The notes: generated by a model from the letters alone, not told the origin. A DNA stretch of 64,000 bases from Yaniella halotolerans DSM 15476 (GCF_000420805.1 NZ_ATVQ01000004.1:144586-208585), one strand, 5' to 3'. Positions 1 to 10,446 are shown, counted from the first letter of the stretch. Numbers and translations are program-made.

Positions 1-1
1 A

Positions 2-1084
2 CTGCCGTTAGAAGGCATCGGGACACCGGATCAGGCCAAGGCTGTCGAGCCCGCATTTTCCGAGGAACTGTACTCAGCGTTTCCGCTGGGTCAGCATTAC
101 GATTCGCCATATATTCGGCTGGCTTACACCTCCTGGATTACCCCGGCGCAGATCCTGGATTACGATCCGATTAGCAAGGCGTCTCACCTTCGTCGGCAAA
201 CGGAGGTTCCCGGTTACAACGCGGAAAACTATTTGGTCGAACGCTGGTGGGCCCCGGCCGAGTCTACGGATCGCCGGGTGGCCATCCCGTTGACTGTCAT
301 ACGCCACAAGGACATCGAGTGGGACGGCAATAATCCGGCGTTGATGTACGGATACGGTTCCTACGAAGCCTCGATGGACCCGGGTTTTGGTGTCGCGAGG
401 CTTTCACTGTTGGACCGCGGCGTCGTCTTTGTTGTCGCCCACGTCCGCGGTGGTGGCGAATTGGGTCGGGCTTGGTATGAAGATGGCAAGAAACTCGCCA
501 AAAAGAACTCCTTCACCGATTTTGTGGATGCCACTCGATTCGTTGCGGCTTCGGGATGGGTACATCCCGATAGGATCGCCGCCATGGGCGGGTCCGCTGG
601 CGGTCTGCTGATGGGTGGCGTACTCAATTTGGCGCCGGAACTCTATCGCGTCTGTGTTGCTCAGGTGCCGTTCGTCGATGCGTTGACGTCGATTCTTGAT
701 CCAGATCTTCCCCTCACCGCGTTGGAATGGGAAGAATGGGGCAACCCAATCGAGGACGAGACGGTGTTTAACTACATGCTCGAGTACACGCCGTACCATA
801 ACGTGGCCGAGGCTAACTATCCGGCTATTGCCGCAGTAACCTCACTGCACGATACCCGGGTGCTCTACGTCGAACCGGCCAAGTGGGTGCAGCAGCTGCG
901 CGAGACGGTGACCTCGGATCAAGAGACTCCACTCGAACAGGGTGGCTCACCCATCGTATTAAAAACTGAGATGGAAGGTGGCCACGGCGGTGCCTCGGGT
1001 CGCTACCGTGCCTGGGAGGACCGCGCCTGGGATTACGCCTTTCTACTGACCGCAGTCAACGCTCAACAACCAAGATTTCACTAG
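2..1084 (+). CDS. S9 family peptidase (oligopeptidase B/prolyl oligopeptidase-like), 5' end off window
   Basis: The reading frame is open to the left edge, so only the C-terminal 360 residues are present. They hold the alpha/beta-hydrolase catalytic domain of family S9A: the VPGYN stretch that precedes the catalytic domain, the nucleophile motif GGSAGG (bases about 577-603), an Asp in HDTRV and the catalytic His in EGGHGG near the end. The family are cytosolic serine peptidases that cut short peptides after basic (oligopeptidase B) or proline residues. The nearby sequence resembles oligopeptidase B most, but the propeller domain that would help decide is outside the window. The next gene starts 8 bases downstream, so the two are probably co-transcribed. 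Confidence 0.9.
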   Translation: MPLEGIGTPDQAKAVEPAFSEELYSAFPLGQHYDSPYIRLAYTSWITPAQILDYDPISKASHLRRQTEVPGYNAENYLVERWWAPAESTDRRVAIPLTVIRHKDIEWDGNNPALMYGYGSYEASMDPGFGVARLSLLDRGVVFVVAHVRGGGELGRAWYEDGKKLAKKNSFTDFVDATRFVAASGWVHPDRIAAMGGSAGGLLMGGVLNLAPELYRVCVAQVPFVDALTSILDPDLPLTALEWEEWGNPIEDETVFNYMLEYTPYHNVAEANYPAIAAVTSLHDTRVLYVEPAKWVQQLRETVTSDQETPLEQGGSPIVLKTEMEGGHGGASGRYRAWEDRAWDYAFLLTAVNAQQPRFH

Positions 1085-1092
1085 GAGAACGC

Positions 1093-2055
1093 ATGACCAT
1101 AAAAGCTGGAATTGTAGGCTACGGTAACCTCGGCCAGGCCGTTGAATACCTGATCAATGCCCTCGATGATTTCGAACTCTTCGGCATTTTCTCACGCCGT
1201 TCAACACTCGATACTAACGCCGCCGTCTACCCGGTAGCCGACGCCTATAAATACAAGGACGACGTCGACGTGTTGTTTTTGTGCATCGGTTCAGCCACGG
1301 ATATCCCAGAACAGGCCACGAGCTTTGCCGAGCACTTCACCACCGTCGACACATACGACAATCACTCCAAGGTGGCTGAGCACTACGCGGCCATGGATCA
1401 GGTCGCCCGCACCAACGACAATGTTTCAGTCGTCTGCACCGGCTGGGATCCAGGCTTGTTCTCTATGAACCGTGTGCTGGGGCTTTCCTTGTTCCCAGAA
1501 CCGGTACAGAACACGTTCTGGGGCAAAGGTCTGTCGCAGGGCCACTCTGATGCTGTTCGCCAGGTCGCTGGTGTCCAGCGCGGTGTACAGTACACCATTC
1601 CTGCGCAGTCGGCGATCGATCAGGCTCGTACCGGTGACGGTCAGGGTCTATCGAAGACAACTTCGCACGAACGCATCGTGTATATCGTTGCCGATGAGGC
1701 CGAGCAGGATCGTATTCGAAAAGAGATCGTGACGATGCCAGACTATTTCGAGCCCTATGACACGACCGTGCATTTCGTCTCGGATGAGGAGTTCGAACGC
1801 GACCATCAGGGCGCACCACACGGTGGCTATGTCATCACCACCGGCGACCTGCAGGGTCATAACGCCAAGGTTGAATTCAGTTTGGCGCTGGATTCGAATC
1901 CGAACTTCACTGCCGCAGCTATGGTCGCATTCGGACGTGCGGCTGCGCGCTTGCGAAAACAAGGCAACGTGGGCGCCTACACGGTGTTGGAAGTACCTCC
2001 ATACTTGTTGAGCCAGCAGTCTCTGCAAGACATGATGGAGACCGGTCTGGTCTAG
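1093..2055 (+). CDS. ddh: meso-diaminopimelate D-dehydrogenase
   Basis: Makes meso-diaminopimelate from tetrahydrodipicolinate, ammonia and NADPH in one step, by-passing the acylated intermediates of the usual lysine route (EC 1.4.1.16). The 320-residue protein has the family's length, an N-terminal Rossmann motif GYGNLG (residues 9-14), the family block CTGWDPGLFSMNR around residue 118 and WGKGLSQGHSDAVR around residue 144. An AGGAG ribosome site lies 7 bases before the ATG. It follows the S9 peptidase closely and is followed by a strong terminator. The gene is patchy among actinobacteria (well known in Corynebacterium), so its presence says the organism can make DAP by this route. Confidence 0.95.
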   Translation: MTIKAGIVGYGNLGQAVEYLINALDDFELFGIFSRRSTLDTNAAVYPVADAYKYKDDVDVLFLCIGSATDIPEQATSFAEHFTTVDTYDNHSKVAEHYAAMDQVARTNDNVSVVCTGWDPGLFSMNRVLGLSLFPEPVQNTFWGKGLSQGHSDAVRQVAGVQRGVQYTIPAQSAIDQARTGDGQGLSKTTSHERIVYIVADEAEQDRIRKEIVTMPDYFEPYDTTVHFVSDEEFERDHQGAPHGGYVITTGDLQGHNAKVEFSLALDSNPNFTAAAMVAFGRAAARLRKQGNVGAYTVLEVPPYLLSQQSLQDMMETGLV

Positions 2056-2076
2056 TACTTCGCTGCTCTTAATAAC

Positions 2077-2109
2077 TGCGCCCCGCTACCGGCTTGGTAG
2101 CGGGGCGCA
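2077..2109. terminator. Intrinsic terminator between ddh and icd
   Basis: A perfect 14-bp stem (TGCGCCCCGCTACC with its complement) and a 5-base loop, followed on the + strand by TTGTTGT. It lies between convergent genes and probably serves both. Confidence 0.85.
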
Positions 2110-2144
2110 ATTGTTGTCACAGCATCATGCTGTGCACATTGGAC

Positions 2145-4367
2145 TTAGGAAGCCAAGGTGTTGATAATGCGGTTCAGGGTAACCGATGGACGCATGACCT
2201 CTGAAGTCATGTCATGATTCGGGTAGTAGTAACCGTTGATGGAAACTTCCTTGCCCTGAACTTCATTGAGTTCCTTGACGATTGCCTCTTCATTGGAGCG
2301 CAATTCTTGAGCAACTGGTTTGATCGCTGCAGCCAAATCAGCGTCTTCGGTCTGTGCTGCGAGCGCTTCGGCCCAGTACAGTGCGACGTAGAAGTGTGAA
2401 CCACGGTTATCGAGTTCGCCGACTTTACGTGACGGTGAGCGACCTTCTTCGAGGTACAGCCCTGTGCCAGCATCCAGTGCATCGGCCAAGACCTGTGCAC
2501 GGGAGTTGTCAGTAGCTGTTGCGAGGTGCTCAAACGAGACCGCCAGCGCAAGGAACTCGCCCAGCGAATCCCAACGCAAGTGGTTTTCTTCGAGCAGCTG
2601 CTCGACGTGTTTTGGAGCGGACCCGCCGGCACCGGTTTCGAAGAGTCCACCGCCGTTGAGCAGTGGCACGATCGACAACATCTTGGCCGAGGTACCCAGT
2701 TCGAGAATCGGGAAGAGGTCGGTCAAGTAGTCACGCAGAACGTTCCCGGTCACCGAGATGGTGTCTTCGCCCTTGCGCAGACGATCAACGGTGTACTGGG
2801 TGGCGCGTTCTGGGGCCATGATCTTGATTTCTAGACCATCGGTGTCGTGATCGGCCAGGTATGTTTTTACCTTTTCGATGAGCTGTGCATCGTGTGCGCG
2901 CTCGGCATCCAGCCAGAAGATCGCCGGGGTCTGGGTTGCACGTGCGCGGGTAACGGCCAATTTGACCCAGTCACGAACTGGTACGTCTTTGGTCTGGATG
3001 GCGCGCCAGATGTCACCGGCTTCAACCTGGTGGCTCATCAACGCGTTGCCTGCGGAATCAACGACTTCCATGGTGCCGTCTGATTCCAGGACGAAGGTCT
3101 TATCGTGGGAGCCGTATTCTTCGGCCTTCTGTGCCATGAGTCCAACGTTTGGCACGGTACCCATGGTCGTTGGGTCAAATGCTCCGTTGGCGCGGCAGTC
3201 TTCGATGACTACCTGGAAGACACCGGCGTAGGAGGAGTCTGGAATAACGGCCAGGGTGTCCTGGGTTTCGTCGTTCTTATTCCACATCTTGCCGCCCGAA
3301 CGAATCATGGCTGGCATGGATGCATCAACGATGACGTCGGATGGGACGTGCAGGTTGGTGATCCCGCGGTGTGAGTTCACCATGGCCAGGTCAGGGCCGT
3401 TGTTGTAAGCATCTACGATTTCGTTACGGATGCCTTCGGCGATGTCAGAGTTCAGGTCGCTGAGGCCGGATTCTATGCCAGCCAGGCCGTTGTTTGCTGA
3501 AAGACCGGCTTCATGTAGCTGCGGTCCGAATTTCCGGAAGACTTCTGGGAAGTAGGCTTTGACGATGTGGCCAAACAGAACCGGGTCCGAGACCTTCATC
3601 ATGGTGGCCTTCAGGTGTGCTGAGAAGAGCACGCCCTCGTCTTTAGCGCGGTTGATCTGTTCTGCTAGGAACGCGTCCAGAGCTTTGGCAGACATGAACG
3701 TCGAGTCCACGATTTCGTCTTTGAGGACCTTCAGACCGTCCTTGAGCACTGTGACGTTGCCGTCGGCATCGGTGTGCCGAAGCGTCAGGGTATCGTTCTG
3801 ACCCATGGTGACCGACTGCTCGTTGGAGAAGAAATCGTCCTTACCCATCGTGGCGACGTTGGTTTTGGAATTCTTGGACCATTCACCCATGGAGTGTGGG
3901 TTGTTCTTGGCGAACTGTTTGACCGCACGTGGTGCACGACGGTCCGAGTTTCCTTCACGCAGCACAGGGTTTACGGCAGAACCCATAGCGGTGGAATAGC
4001 GTTCACGAATGTCACGCTCTTCGTCTGTGGTGACTTCGTATGGGAACTCTGGCAGATCAAAACCTGCAGCCTGGAGTTCTTTGACCGCTGCGACAAGCTG
4101 TGGCACTGATGCCGAGATGTTTGGCAGCTTGATGATGTTTGCGTCTTCTTCTTTGACGAGCTCGCCGAGTTCTGCCAGCGCGTCGTTGACCTGCTGATCT
4201 TCTGGCAACACGTCATTGAATGCGGCCAGGATACGGCCAGCAAGGGAGATATCCCGTGTTTCCAGTTCTACACCGGCCTTAGAGGCAAACGCGCGGACGA
4301 TTGGCAAAAAGGATGCCGTTGCCAACATTGGCGCTTCGTCGGTGTAGGTGTAAATGATCTTTGACAT
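2145..4367 (-). CDS. icd: NADP-dependent isocitrate dehydrogenase, monomeric type
   Basis: Oxidative decarboxylation of isocitrate to 2-oxoglutarate in the TCA cycle. The 740-residue length and the opening [12 protein letters not shown], together with the block [15 protein letters not shown] and the C-terminal [11 protein letters not shown], are those of the monomeric (IDH-II) family found in Corynebacterium and many other actinobacteria, unrelated in sequence to the usual dimeric enzyme. A GAGGAGA ribosome site precedes the ATG. The gene stands alone, convergent with ddh. High expression is likely given its codon choice, but no operator was recognised. Confidence 0.97.
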   Translation of the reverse strand: MSKIIYTYTDEAPMLATASFLPIVRAFASKAGVELETRDISLAGRILAAFNDVLPEDQQVNDALAELGELVKEEDANIIKLPNISASVPQLVAAVKELQAAGFDLPEFPYEVTTDEERDIRERYSTAMGSAVNPVLREGNSDRRAPRAVKQFAKNNPHSMGEWSKNSKTNVATMGKDDFFSNEQSVTMGQNDTLTLRHTDADGNVTVLKDGLKVLKDEIVDSTFMSAKALDAFLAEQINRAKDEGVLFSAHLKATMMKVSDPVLFGHIVKAYFPEVFRKFGPQLHEAGLSANNGLAGIESGLSDLNSDIAEGIRNEIVDAYNNGPDLAMVNSHRGITNLHVPSDVIVDASMPAMIRSGGKMWNKNDETQDTLAVIPDSSYAGVFQVVIEDCRANGAFDPTTMGTVPNVGLMAQKAEEYGSHDKTFVLESDGTMEVVDSAGNALMSHQVEAGDIWRAIQTKDVPVRDWVKLAVTRARATQTPAIFWLDAERAHDAQLIEKVKTYLADHDTDGLEIKIMAPERATQYTVDRLRKGEDTISVTGNVLRDYLTDLFPILELGTSAKMLSIVPLLNGGGLFETGAGGSAPKHVEQLLEENHLRWDSLGEFLALAVSFEHLATATDNSRAQVLADALDAGTGLYLEEGRSPSRKVGELDNRGSHFYVALYWAEALAAQTEDADLAAAIKPVAQELRSNEEAIVKELNEVQGKEVSINGYYYPNHDMTSEVMRPSVTLNRIINTLAS

Positions 4368-4506
4368 AGATGAATTATCTCCTCATGATTCAAGCGCCCA
4401 TTGGGTGCCGGGCACCTCACAGTTCCTCCCCTAATCTAACGCACCTTGACTCCCCAAGGACTCAATATGCCATTTTCGGTCTGGAGTTAAGCCACCTGCG
4501 GGACGA

Positions 4507-4641
4507 TTAGTCCACTCCGCGCATACCTCTGTGGACCGGACGGGCGATTAACAGCATCACGACGCCAATGCCGATGGTGACCGCACCCAGGGTTCCAAAT
4601 ACGTACCTTCCGTATCCGCTGAGTAAAACCTGGCCAGCGAC
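4507..4641 (-). pseudogene. Remnant: C-terminal end of a POT/PTR2-family peptide transporter
   Basis: The last 44 codons of an open frame read VAGQVLLSGYGRYVFGTLG and then a single hydrophobic helix (about GAVTIGIGVVMLLIARP) ending in HRGMRGVD and a stop. This arrangement, a final transmembrane helix followed by a short basic tail ending in MRGV, is how peptide:proton symporters of the POT family end. The rest of such a gene (about 450 codons) is missing: 16 bases upstream lies the stop of the RNA methyltransferase gene. The frame does run open into that gene, but only the part given here looks like real protein. The assignment rests on recognition of a short stretch and is tentative. Confidence 0.45.
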
Positions 4642-4657
4642 CCGCGGCCGTTGATGT

Positions 4658-6127
4658 TCATGGTCGGGTGAAGACGCTGATCGACTCGATACGGTGCGTA
4701 TTTGGGTGCAGATCAAATACATTGACGCTAGTCAGCTGCCATCCGTAGGTATCCAGTCGACGTATGTCCCGGGCCAACGAAGCTGGATCACACGAAACGT
4801 AGACGATTCTGTCGGGGTTGAGCTGATGAATACGGTTGATAACGTTCCGACCGGCACCGCTCGGTGGCGGAGTTAACACCACTGTATCGAGTCTGCGGCC
4901 GGCGAGGCCGTCTTTCGTGAGTGCAGCTTTCGGAGACTCCAGCCAGCTACTGAGTGCTCGGGTGATCGAGCGTTTCAGCACGACTGCCTGAGGCACTCCC
5001 TGGAGGTTGTGGCGAGCATCTTTACTTGCTTGAGCAACAGGATCTACAGACATCACCATGCCCTCTGGTCCCACCGCATCGGCCAGGTATGCCGACAGCA
5101 TGCCTACTCCGGCGTATAGGTTGGCTACAACTTGCCCCGGTTTTGCATCGATAGCTGTCATCGCCGCCTCGGTGAGCGGTGCCGGAGCGTCGCAGTGCTC
5201 CGGCCAAATTCCCCTGCCCGAAACTCGGAAGGTTTTGGTACCGAAACGTTTCGATACAACCTCTTCCTCCACCCATGGACGGCCGCTGAGTTGAGTAATC
5301 GCTGCCAAACGCTTACGTTTTTTCGATGGGATAAGAACCATGGCCGAGACATGTCCTGGCAGTTTGGTTAATTGTTCCTGCCAGCGCTGGGTATGCTCTA
5401 GCAAAGTAGATTCAGTCTCGGAAACCTCCGGCAAGGGGACGATGATGATCAGTACTTCACGACCATGCCCCGGTGTGATGAGTTCCAACCGAGACGCTCC
5501 AGAGAAGTTGATTCCCCAGAGTTGCAACGCATTAACTTCGGGGGTAGCCATCGGTAAATTGCTCACGGGAACAGTCGCCTGACTGCGGTGGACAAACATT
5601 CTCAATCTACCGGTTGAAGAGACCGCGAATGTGTTGCGGGTACGCCAGCCCAATCCCCCGGAGAAATCTTCTTCCAAACCATGGACCTGGACCTCTACAT
5701 CTTGACTTCGCTGATTACCGAGTCGAGCCAGAGTATCTCGAAAGACTTGGGCCTTTAGCCGACGTTGATGTTCTAAGACAATATGGCCGTATTCAGCTCC
5801 GCTGACGGGTCGGCGGCCTGCCGGATAGGAGCGCTTCGGGTCAGCAAGTTTCCAAGGGTGGGCTCTACGAAATTCCGATGGTTGGACCACGCTTATCGCA
5901 TCGGCCCACCATAACTGTGCCGAGGGATCCGATTCCGTGAGCTCCGCGACCACGATCTCACCGGGTATCGCGTGGCGAACGAATATCACTCGACCCTCGT
6001 GACGCGCGACGCAATGCCCGCCATGTGCCATCGGGCCGACTTCGAGGGTCAGTTGAACGGGTCGTTTGATTTCCCCCGATTCCGAGGCAGGTTCGATTTG
6101 TGTAGTTGTACGTAAGATACTAGTCAT
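4658..6127 (-). CDS. Class I SAM-dependent RNA methyltransferase, TrmA/RlmD family
   Basis: Predicted to methylate C5 of a uridine in tRNA or rRNA. Residues about 20-80 form a TRAM RNA-binding domain (LTLEVGPMAHGGHCVARHEG is typical), followed by the Rossmann methyltransferase domain with NLYAGVGMLSAYLA as the SAM loop and the catalytic cysteine in VYVSCDPASLARD. The ATG at 6127 is preferred over a longer frame beginning at 6274 because TAGGAG lies upstream of it and the TRAM domain then sits where expected. The usual DPPRxG motif reads TPPPSGAG here, as in a subset of actinobacterial homologues. The N-terminal cysteine cluster of E. coli RlmD is not seen. The exact target base is unknown. 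Confidence 0.85.
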   Translation of the reverse strand: MTSILRTTTQIEPASESGEIKRPVQLTLEVGPMAHGGHCVARHEGRVIFVRHAIPGEIVVAELTESDPSAQLWWADAISVVQPSEFRRAHPWKLADPKRSYPAGRRPVSGAEYGHIVLEHQRRLKAQVFRDTLARLGNQRSQDVEVQVHGLEEDFSGGLGWRTRNTFAVSSTGRLRMFVHRSQATVPVSNLPMATPEVNALQLWGINFSGASRLELITPGHGREVLIIIVPLPEVSETESTLLEHTQRWQEQLTKLPGHVSAMVLIPSKKRKRLAAITQLSGRPWVEEEVVSKRFGTKTFRVSGRGIWPEHCDAPAPLTEAAMTAIDAKPGQVVANLYAGVGMLSAYLADAVGPEGMVMSVDPVAQASKDARHNLQGVPQAVVLKRSITRALSSWLESPKAALTKDGLAGRRLDTVVLTPPPSGAGRNVINRIHQLNPDRIVYVSCDPASLARDIRRLDTYGWQLTSVNVFDLHPNTHRIESISVFTRP

Positions 6128-6511
6128 GTGAGTCTGTGGTCTCCTACCGCGTTGCCAGAAGTGTTGTCTGATCGTGCTGCATGAGACCGCTTGGATTCTG
6201 GGGTGAGTGGTCAATTGAGCGCCTCGATGGCGAGTATTGGCTGGGCACACTGTCTGGAGTCGAGGCGGCGGCATCCAAGGAGAAAGAACTCCTGGCGAAG
6301 ATTAAATGCGCGTCATGTGACAACGCGGCGGACCAGGGACGTGCATAAGTGTAAATATTAGGGTGCAGTGGATGTCTCACAACCCCTCCTTGAGGTGGTG
6401 TTGAGAGCTCGCTGCTGAACCCGTCATTCAATCAACTTATCACGAAACTTCGTAGATTCAAGCGAACCGAGACGAATTCGCCACAGTAGTACCGAGTTTC
6501 AGTCTGAGACA
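6128..6511. other. 384-bp gap between the TrmA-like gene and the GAF-ANTAR gene
   Basis: Must hold the promoter of the TrmA-like gene and the end of the GAF-ANTAR transcript. I see no convincing terminator or operator. The only protein-like stretch is a 55-codon frame on the + strand, listed separately. Confidence 0.4.
6181..6348 (+). CDS. Possible 55-residue protein of unknown function
   Basis: An ATG-to-TAA frame in an otherwise empty gap. The translation (beginning MRPLGFWGEWSIERLDGEYW) has a protein-like composition, with many charged and aromatic residues and two cysteines (KCASCDN) near the end. There is no clear ribosome binding site before the ATG and I recognise no family. It could be a small gene, a decayed fragment or chance. 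Confidence 0.2.
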   Translation: MRPLGFWGEWSIERLDGEYWLGTLSGVEAAASKEKELLAKIKCASCDNAADQGRA

Positions 6512-7237
6512 TTAGGCTTCGAAGGCGGTGGCGGGTTTTGCTTGTCCAATAGATGCCACAATTTCTTCAGCAAGAATCCGTAATTTGATATTGCGGTGAC
6601 TCGAGGCTCGTTGCAATATCGCAAAAGCCTCGTCTTGGCTACACCGACTTTGGACCATGACAATTCCGATGGCGATATCGATTGCGGTGCGCGACTCCAT
6701 CGCAGCTTGTCGATGTGCGGCGTTCTCAGCGTGTGTGGTGATGCGTAACGCGATCTGCACAACTTTTGCCGCCAACCGTGCGTATTGCTGGGCCTCAATG
6801 CTGTCTGCCTCTGTGAAAGCGTTGATGTGCTCGGAATAGAAATTCATAGCGGCCTTGGCTTCGCCTGCCAGAGGTAGGGGGACGGCCATGATGCTACGCA
6901 GGTTACTGTCATGCACGGTTTTCATGTAGTGCGGCCAGCGTGTTTCGTACCGAGTATCCGCAACCAATATAAACGTGCCGGTGCGCTGGGCTTCCAAACA
7001 TGGGCCCTCGTCGAACCCTGCCTGAATTTCATCGAGGTTCATGGCCTGTGCCGAACTGCTGGCCACAACGGCATTCCGTTTGGGACGCTGCATTGTGACA
7101 CCACACAAGACGGAGGCTCTACGGCTGAAATGCTGCGCTGTGAGCCGGGCTACTTCATTGAGGAAATCAGAGATCTCATGATCCTCCAGTAACAGATCGT
7201 GCAGCGCCTGGGAAACGTCAGGTTCATTAGCATTCAT
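6512..7237 (-). CDS. GAF and ANTAR domain-containing regulator
   Basis: A cytosolic sensor-antiterminator. Residues about 15-165 form a GAF ligand-sensing domain (GFDEGPCLEAQRTG and LRSIMAVPL are typical blocks); residues about 175-230 form the ANTAR RNA-binding domain (ESRTAIDIAIGIVMVQSRCSQDEAFAILQRAS). ANTAR proteins bind paired hexaloop RNA hairpins and stop transcription termination. The frame also allows a TTG start one codon earlier; the ATG at 7237 is used here, with GAAGGACGG upstream. The gene stands alone, so its RNA target cannot be told from context. Such proteins are abundant in Micrococcales and mycobacteria. Confidence 0.9.
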   Translation of the reverse strand: MNANEPDVSQALHDLLLEDHEISDFLNEVARLTAQHFSRRASVLCGVTMQRPKRNAVVASSSAQAMNLDEIQAGFDEGPCLEAQRTGTFILVADTRYETRWPHYMKTVHDSNLRSIMAVPLPLAGEAKAAMNFYSEHINAFTEADSIEAQQYARLAAKVVQIALRITTHAENAAHRQAAMESRTAIDIAIGIVMVQSRCSQDEAFAILQRASSHRNIKLRILAEEIVASIGQAKPATAFEA

Positions 7238-7384
7238 CAAGGCACCGTCCTTCGGGGGCAGACACCGTCACCGGTGTCTCGAATCTTCTCAGTCTAAGCC
7301 AAGAATGTGGGCGAAATCTTGGCACAACCTCACTGTGCGACAAAATATACGCTTCGGTCCATTCGACCGACCACATAGGACCCA

Positions 7385-8758
7385 TTAAATCCCCAGAATT
7401 GTTTTGGCAATCAAAAAGTAAACGATCAGCCCGAGCGCATCGACGACGGTCGAGATGAAGGGGTTGGAGAAGACGGCTGGATCCACCCCGATTTTGGAAG
7501 CGATGAGCGGCATGATCGAGCCCACCGATGCAGCCAGGGTACAGATAACGACCAGTGTCGCACCAATGACGACTCCGAGTTCGACGTCGAAGAAGATCGA
7601 AGCTCCGATGAACCCCAATGTTCCGAGGAGTAACCCAAGCGTGAGCCCAACTAGCGCCTCACGAGAGATCACACGCAGAAAGTCTCGCGTCGTGACTTGG
7701 CTTAGGGCAATCGCACGGGTCACCGTGGTGGCTGCCTGGTTGCCGGTATTACCACCGGTACCGGTCAGCAATGGCACAAACAGGGTCAGAACGACCATGG
7801 CTGCCAAAGTGTCCTCGAAATAATCGAGCACTTGAACGGTCAGCACGGCACCGATACCGAGCACGAGCAGCCAGGTCACACGGGATTTCACCAGGTGCAT
7901 GACCGATGTCGACAAGTAGGGCTGTCCCAACGGTTCCGCACCACCGGAGCGGAAGGTATCCTCAGACTCTTCTTCTTCCAGAATCTGCTGAGCATCTGCA
8001 ACGGTGAGCATCCCGATAAGCCGGTCAGCTTCATCCACGACCGGCAATGCTTGCACGCGATCGTGGACCACGGTCCGCGCGGCGTCTTCAGCATCATCAT
8101 GGGCGTGGACGGTCTCGGTCGGCTCCATAATGTCGGATATCAGCTCATCCGGTTCGGCACGCACCAGTCGCGGTAGATGAACCAGTCCCAGGACCTTATG
8201 CGACGTGGAGCCAACGGGCAGCACCGACAAGTGGTCGATCTCGTGCTCAGCCACGGTGACATCACGAATGATGTTTAACGCCGTTGCGGCAGACATATTC
8301 GGAGTGAGCTCCTGTGGTACAGCCGCCATACGGCGTCCCACCGAATCTTCGGGGTATCCCAGAATCTTGCCGGCAGCATTTCGTTGAGCCTCTCCCAAGC
8401 TGAAGAGGAGTCGCTGAGCAACTTCTGCCGGTACTTCGTCGACAAGACGAGCCTGGGTCGAAGATTGCAGCTGGGAGAACAGATCTTGGGTATGTTCATC
8501 GGCTAACCCGTCAATCAGATCCGATTGCAGGGAAGGCTCCATGTTGCCGAAGACTTCGACGGCAACATCTTTATCAAGGAGCCGGAAGGCCATCGGCATG
8601 ATTGCCGGTGGCGTTCTATCCAGCAGTCGTTCTACCGTTGCTACACGCATGTCCCGCAAGAGTTCAGCCGCGGTCGCATATTCTTTCGCACGTAAAAGAT
8701 CCCAGAGTTCTTCCTCTTGCTCTGCGAAAACTGCTTCAGCTGATCTGAGATCCGACAT
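7385..8758 (-). CDS. mgtE: Magnesium transporter MgtE
   Basis: Mg2+-gated channel for magnesium entry. The 457 residues show the family order: a helical N domain (residues about 10-135, with the repeated hydrophobic/acidic pattern), two CBS domains (about 140-265) that sense intracellular Mg2+, and five membrane helices from about 290 to the end, including the pore motif LTGTGGNTGNQAATTVTRAIA. It begins 29 bases after the purH stop on the same strand, so it may be carried on the purN-purH transcript as well as its own. Confidence 0.95.
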   Translation of the reverse strand: MSDLRSAEAVFAEQEEELWDLLRAKEYATAAELLRDMRVATVERLLDRTPPAIMPMAFRLLDKDVAVEVFGNMEPSLQSDLIDGLADEHTQDLFSQLQSSTQARLVDEVPAEVAQRLLFSLGEAQRNAAGKILGYPEDSVGRRMAAVPQELTPNMSAATALNIIRDVTVAEHEIDHLSVLPVGSTSHKVLGLVHLPRLVRAEPDELISDIMEPTETVHAHDDAEDAARTVVHDRVQALPVVDEADRLIGMLTVADAQQILEEEESEDTFRSGGAEPLGQPYLSTSVMHLVKSRVTWLLVLGIGAVLTVQVLDYFEDTLAAMVVLTLFVPLLTGTGGNTGNQAATTVTRAIALSQVTTRDFLRVISREALVGLTLGLLLGTLGFIGASIFFDVELGVVIGATLVVICTLAASVGSIMPLIASKIGVDPAVFSNPFISTVVDALGLIVYFLIAKTILGI

Positions 8759-8787
8759 ACGTACCCCTTAGCTATTTCTGTGGGTGG

Positions 8788-10446
8788 TTATCCGTGATAG
8801 AAGTGGCGGGCTCCGGTGAGGTACATGGTGATCCCCGCGGCATTGGCAGCTTCGATGACGTCGTTATCACGCATTGAACCGCCAGGTTGTACGACGGCGC
8901 GCACCCCGGCATCAATCAGGATCTGCAGGCCATCTGCAAACGGGAAGAAGGCATCGGAGGCAGCAACGGAACCTCTCGCTCGGTCAGGGGCATCGGTTCC
9001 GGACACATTTTCGGCACCGCCGGGTGCGGAAACATCTTGTGCGCCGGTCGACGCTGCACCCAAAGTATTGGCACGTTCGATGGCGAGACGGCAGGAGTCT
9101 AAACGGTTGACCTGTCCCATACCTATCCCGACGGCGGCCCGATCTGAGGCCAACAGAATCGCGTTCGATTTTGGCGCGCGTACAGCTTGCCAGGCAAAGA
9201 CGAGATCCTGCATGGTCTGCTCGTCGGCGGGCTCACCTGCAGCAAGTTCCCAGTTCGCTGGATCGTCGCCGGCTGCCTGGTAAATATCGGAATCTTGGAC
9301 GAGCATGCCCCCGGAAATCTGCTTAAATTCTTTGGTGTCCGGGGCAAAGTGCTCTGGGAGTTCCAGCAGCCGAATGTTCTTCTTCGCCGAGAGGATCTCG
9401 CGAGCTTCCGGGCTAAAGCCGGGAGCAACGACGACTTCGGTGAAAATATCTTTGACCTGGTCGGCCATTGCAGCTGATACGGGACGGTTTGCAGCGATGA
9501 CACCGCCAAATGCTGACACGGGGTCGGTCGCGTGCGCTTTTTTGTGTGCATCAGCGATCGCGTCCTCGGCATCATTCGAGGCAACGCCGAGTCCACACGG
9601 GTTAGCGTGTTTGATCACCGAGACGGCTGGTTCGGTGAAAGCATAGGCTGCGCGAACAGCGGCGTCGGCATCCACATAGTTGTTGAAGCTCATGGCTTTG
9701 CCGTGCAGCAGGTGGGCCTGGGCTATACCAGGATTCGGTGTAGCTGCGGTGTAGATTGCGGCAGGCTGGTGCGGGTTTTCACCGTATCGTAGCGACTCTT
9801 TCAGCTCGAGTGCGTGGCCGGCATAAGAGGGGTGGGCTGCGTCGTCGAAGTTTTCGGCCATCCAAGTGGCCACCGCAGTGTCATAAGACGCGGTGTGCGC
9901 GAAGGCTTCCACCGCTAGACGACGGCGTGCATCGAGGTTGAATCCGCCGTTGGCTACTGCTGTGAGGATGTCGTGGTAGGCCTGAGGGTTGGTCACGATG
10001 GCAACCGAACCGTGGTTCTTGGCCGATGCGCGCACCATGGTCGGACCGCCGATGTCGATCTGTTCGATGACTTCTGGTTGGCTAGCGCCTGAGGCCACCG
10101 TTTCGACAAACGGGTAGAGGTTGACCACGACGAGGTCGAATGGCGCGATATCGTGTTCGGCCAGCTGGTCCATGTGATCGGGCACATTTTTATCGGCGAG
10201 CACACCAGAGTGGATGAACGGGTGCAGCGTTTTGACGCGACCGCCCAGCACCTCGGGGAACCCGGTAACTTGGGAAACTTCGGTGACTGGCACGCCTGCA
10301 GACTGGATCATTGCGGCGGTGGAACCGGTGGAGACGATCTCTACTCCGGCACTCGACAGACCCTGGGCTAGTTCGGCTAATCCGGATTTGTCGTAGACGG
10401 ATATTAGCGCGCGCTTTACCGGGATTTGATCCAGCGTATTGGTCAC
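8788..10446 (-). CDS. purH: Bifunctional AICAR formyltransferase/IMP cyclohydrolase
   Basis: Catalyses the last two steps of IMP synthesis: formyl transfer from 10-formyl-THF to AICAR and ring closure. The IMP cyclohydrolase domain is residues about 1-200 ([33 protein letters not shown]); the AICAR transformylase domain follows, with the signature KHANPCG near residue 280. The 552-residue length is slightly more than usual because of a low-complexity insert around residues 460-500 ([20 protein letters not shown]). It lies 59 bases after purN on the same strand, the normal actinobacterial pair. Confidence 0.97.
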   Translation of the reverse strand: MTNTLDQIPVKRALISVYDKSGLAELAQGLSSAGVEIVSTGSTAAMIQSAGVPVTEVSQVTGFPEVLGGRVKTLHPFIHSGVLADKNVPDHMDQLAEHDIAPFDLVVVNLYPFVETVASGASQPEVIEQIDIGGPTMVRASAKNHGSVAIVTNPQAYHDILTAVANGGFNLDARRRLAVEAFAHTASYDTAVATWMAENFDDAAHPSYAGHALELKESLRYGENPHQPAAIYTAATPNPGIAQAHLLHGKAMSFNNYVDADAAVRAAYAFTEPAVSVIKHANPCGLGVASNDAEDAIADAHKKAHATDPVSAFGGVIAANRPVSAAMADQVKDIFTEVVVAPGFSPEAREILSAKKNIRLLELPEHFAPDTKEFKQISGGMLVQDSDIYQAAGDDPANWELAAGEPADEQTMQDLVFAWQAVRAPKSNAILLASDRAAVGIGMGQVNRLDSCRLAIERANTLGAASTGAQDVSAPGGAENVSGTDAPDRARGSVAASDAFFPFADGLQILIDAGVRAVVQPGGSMRDNDVIEAANAAGITMYLTGARHFYHG

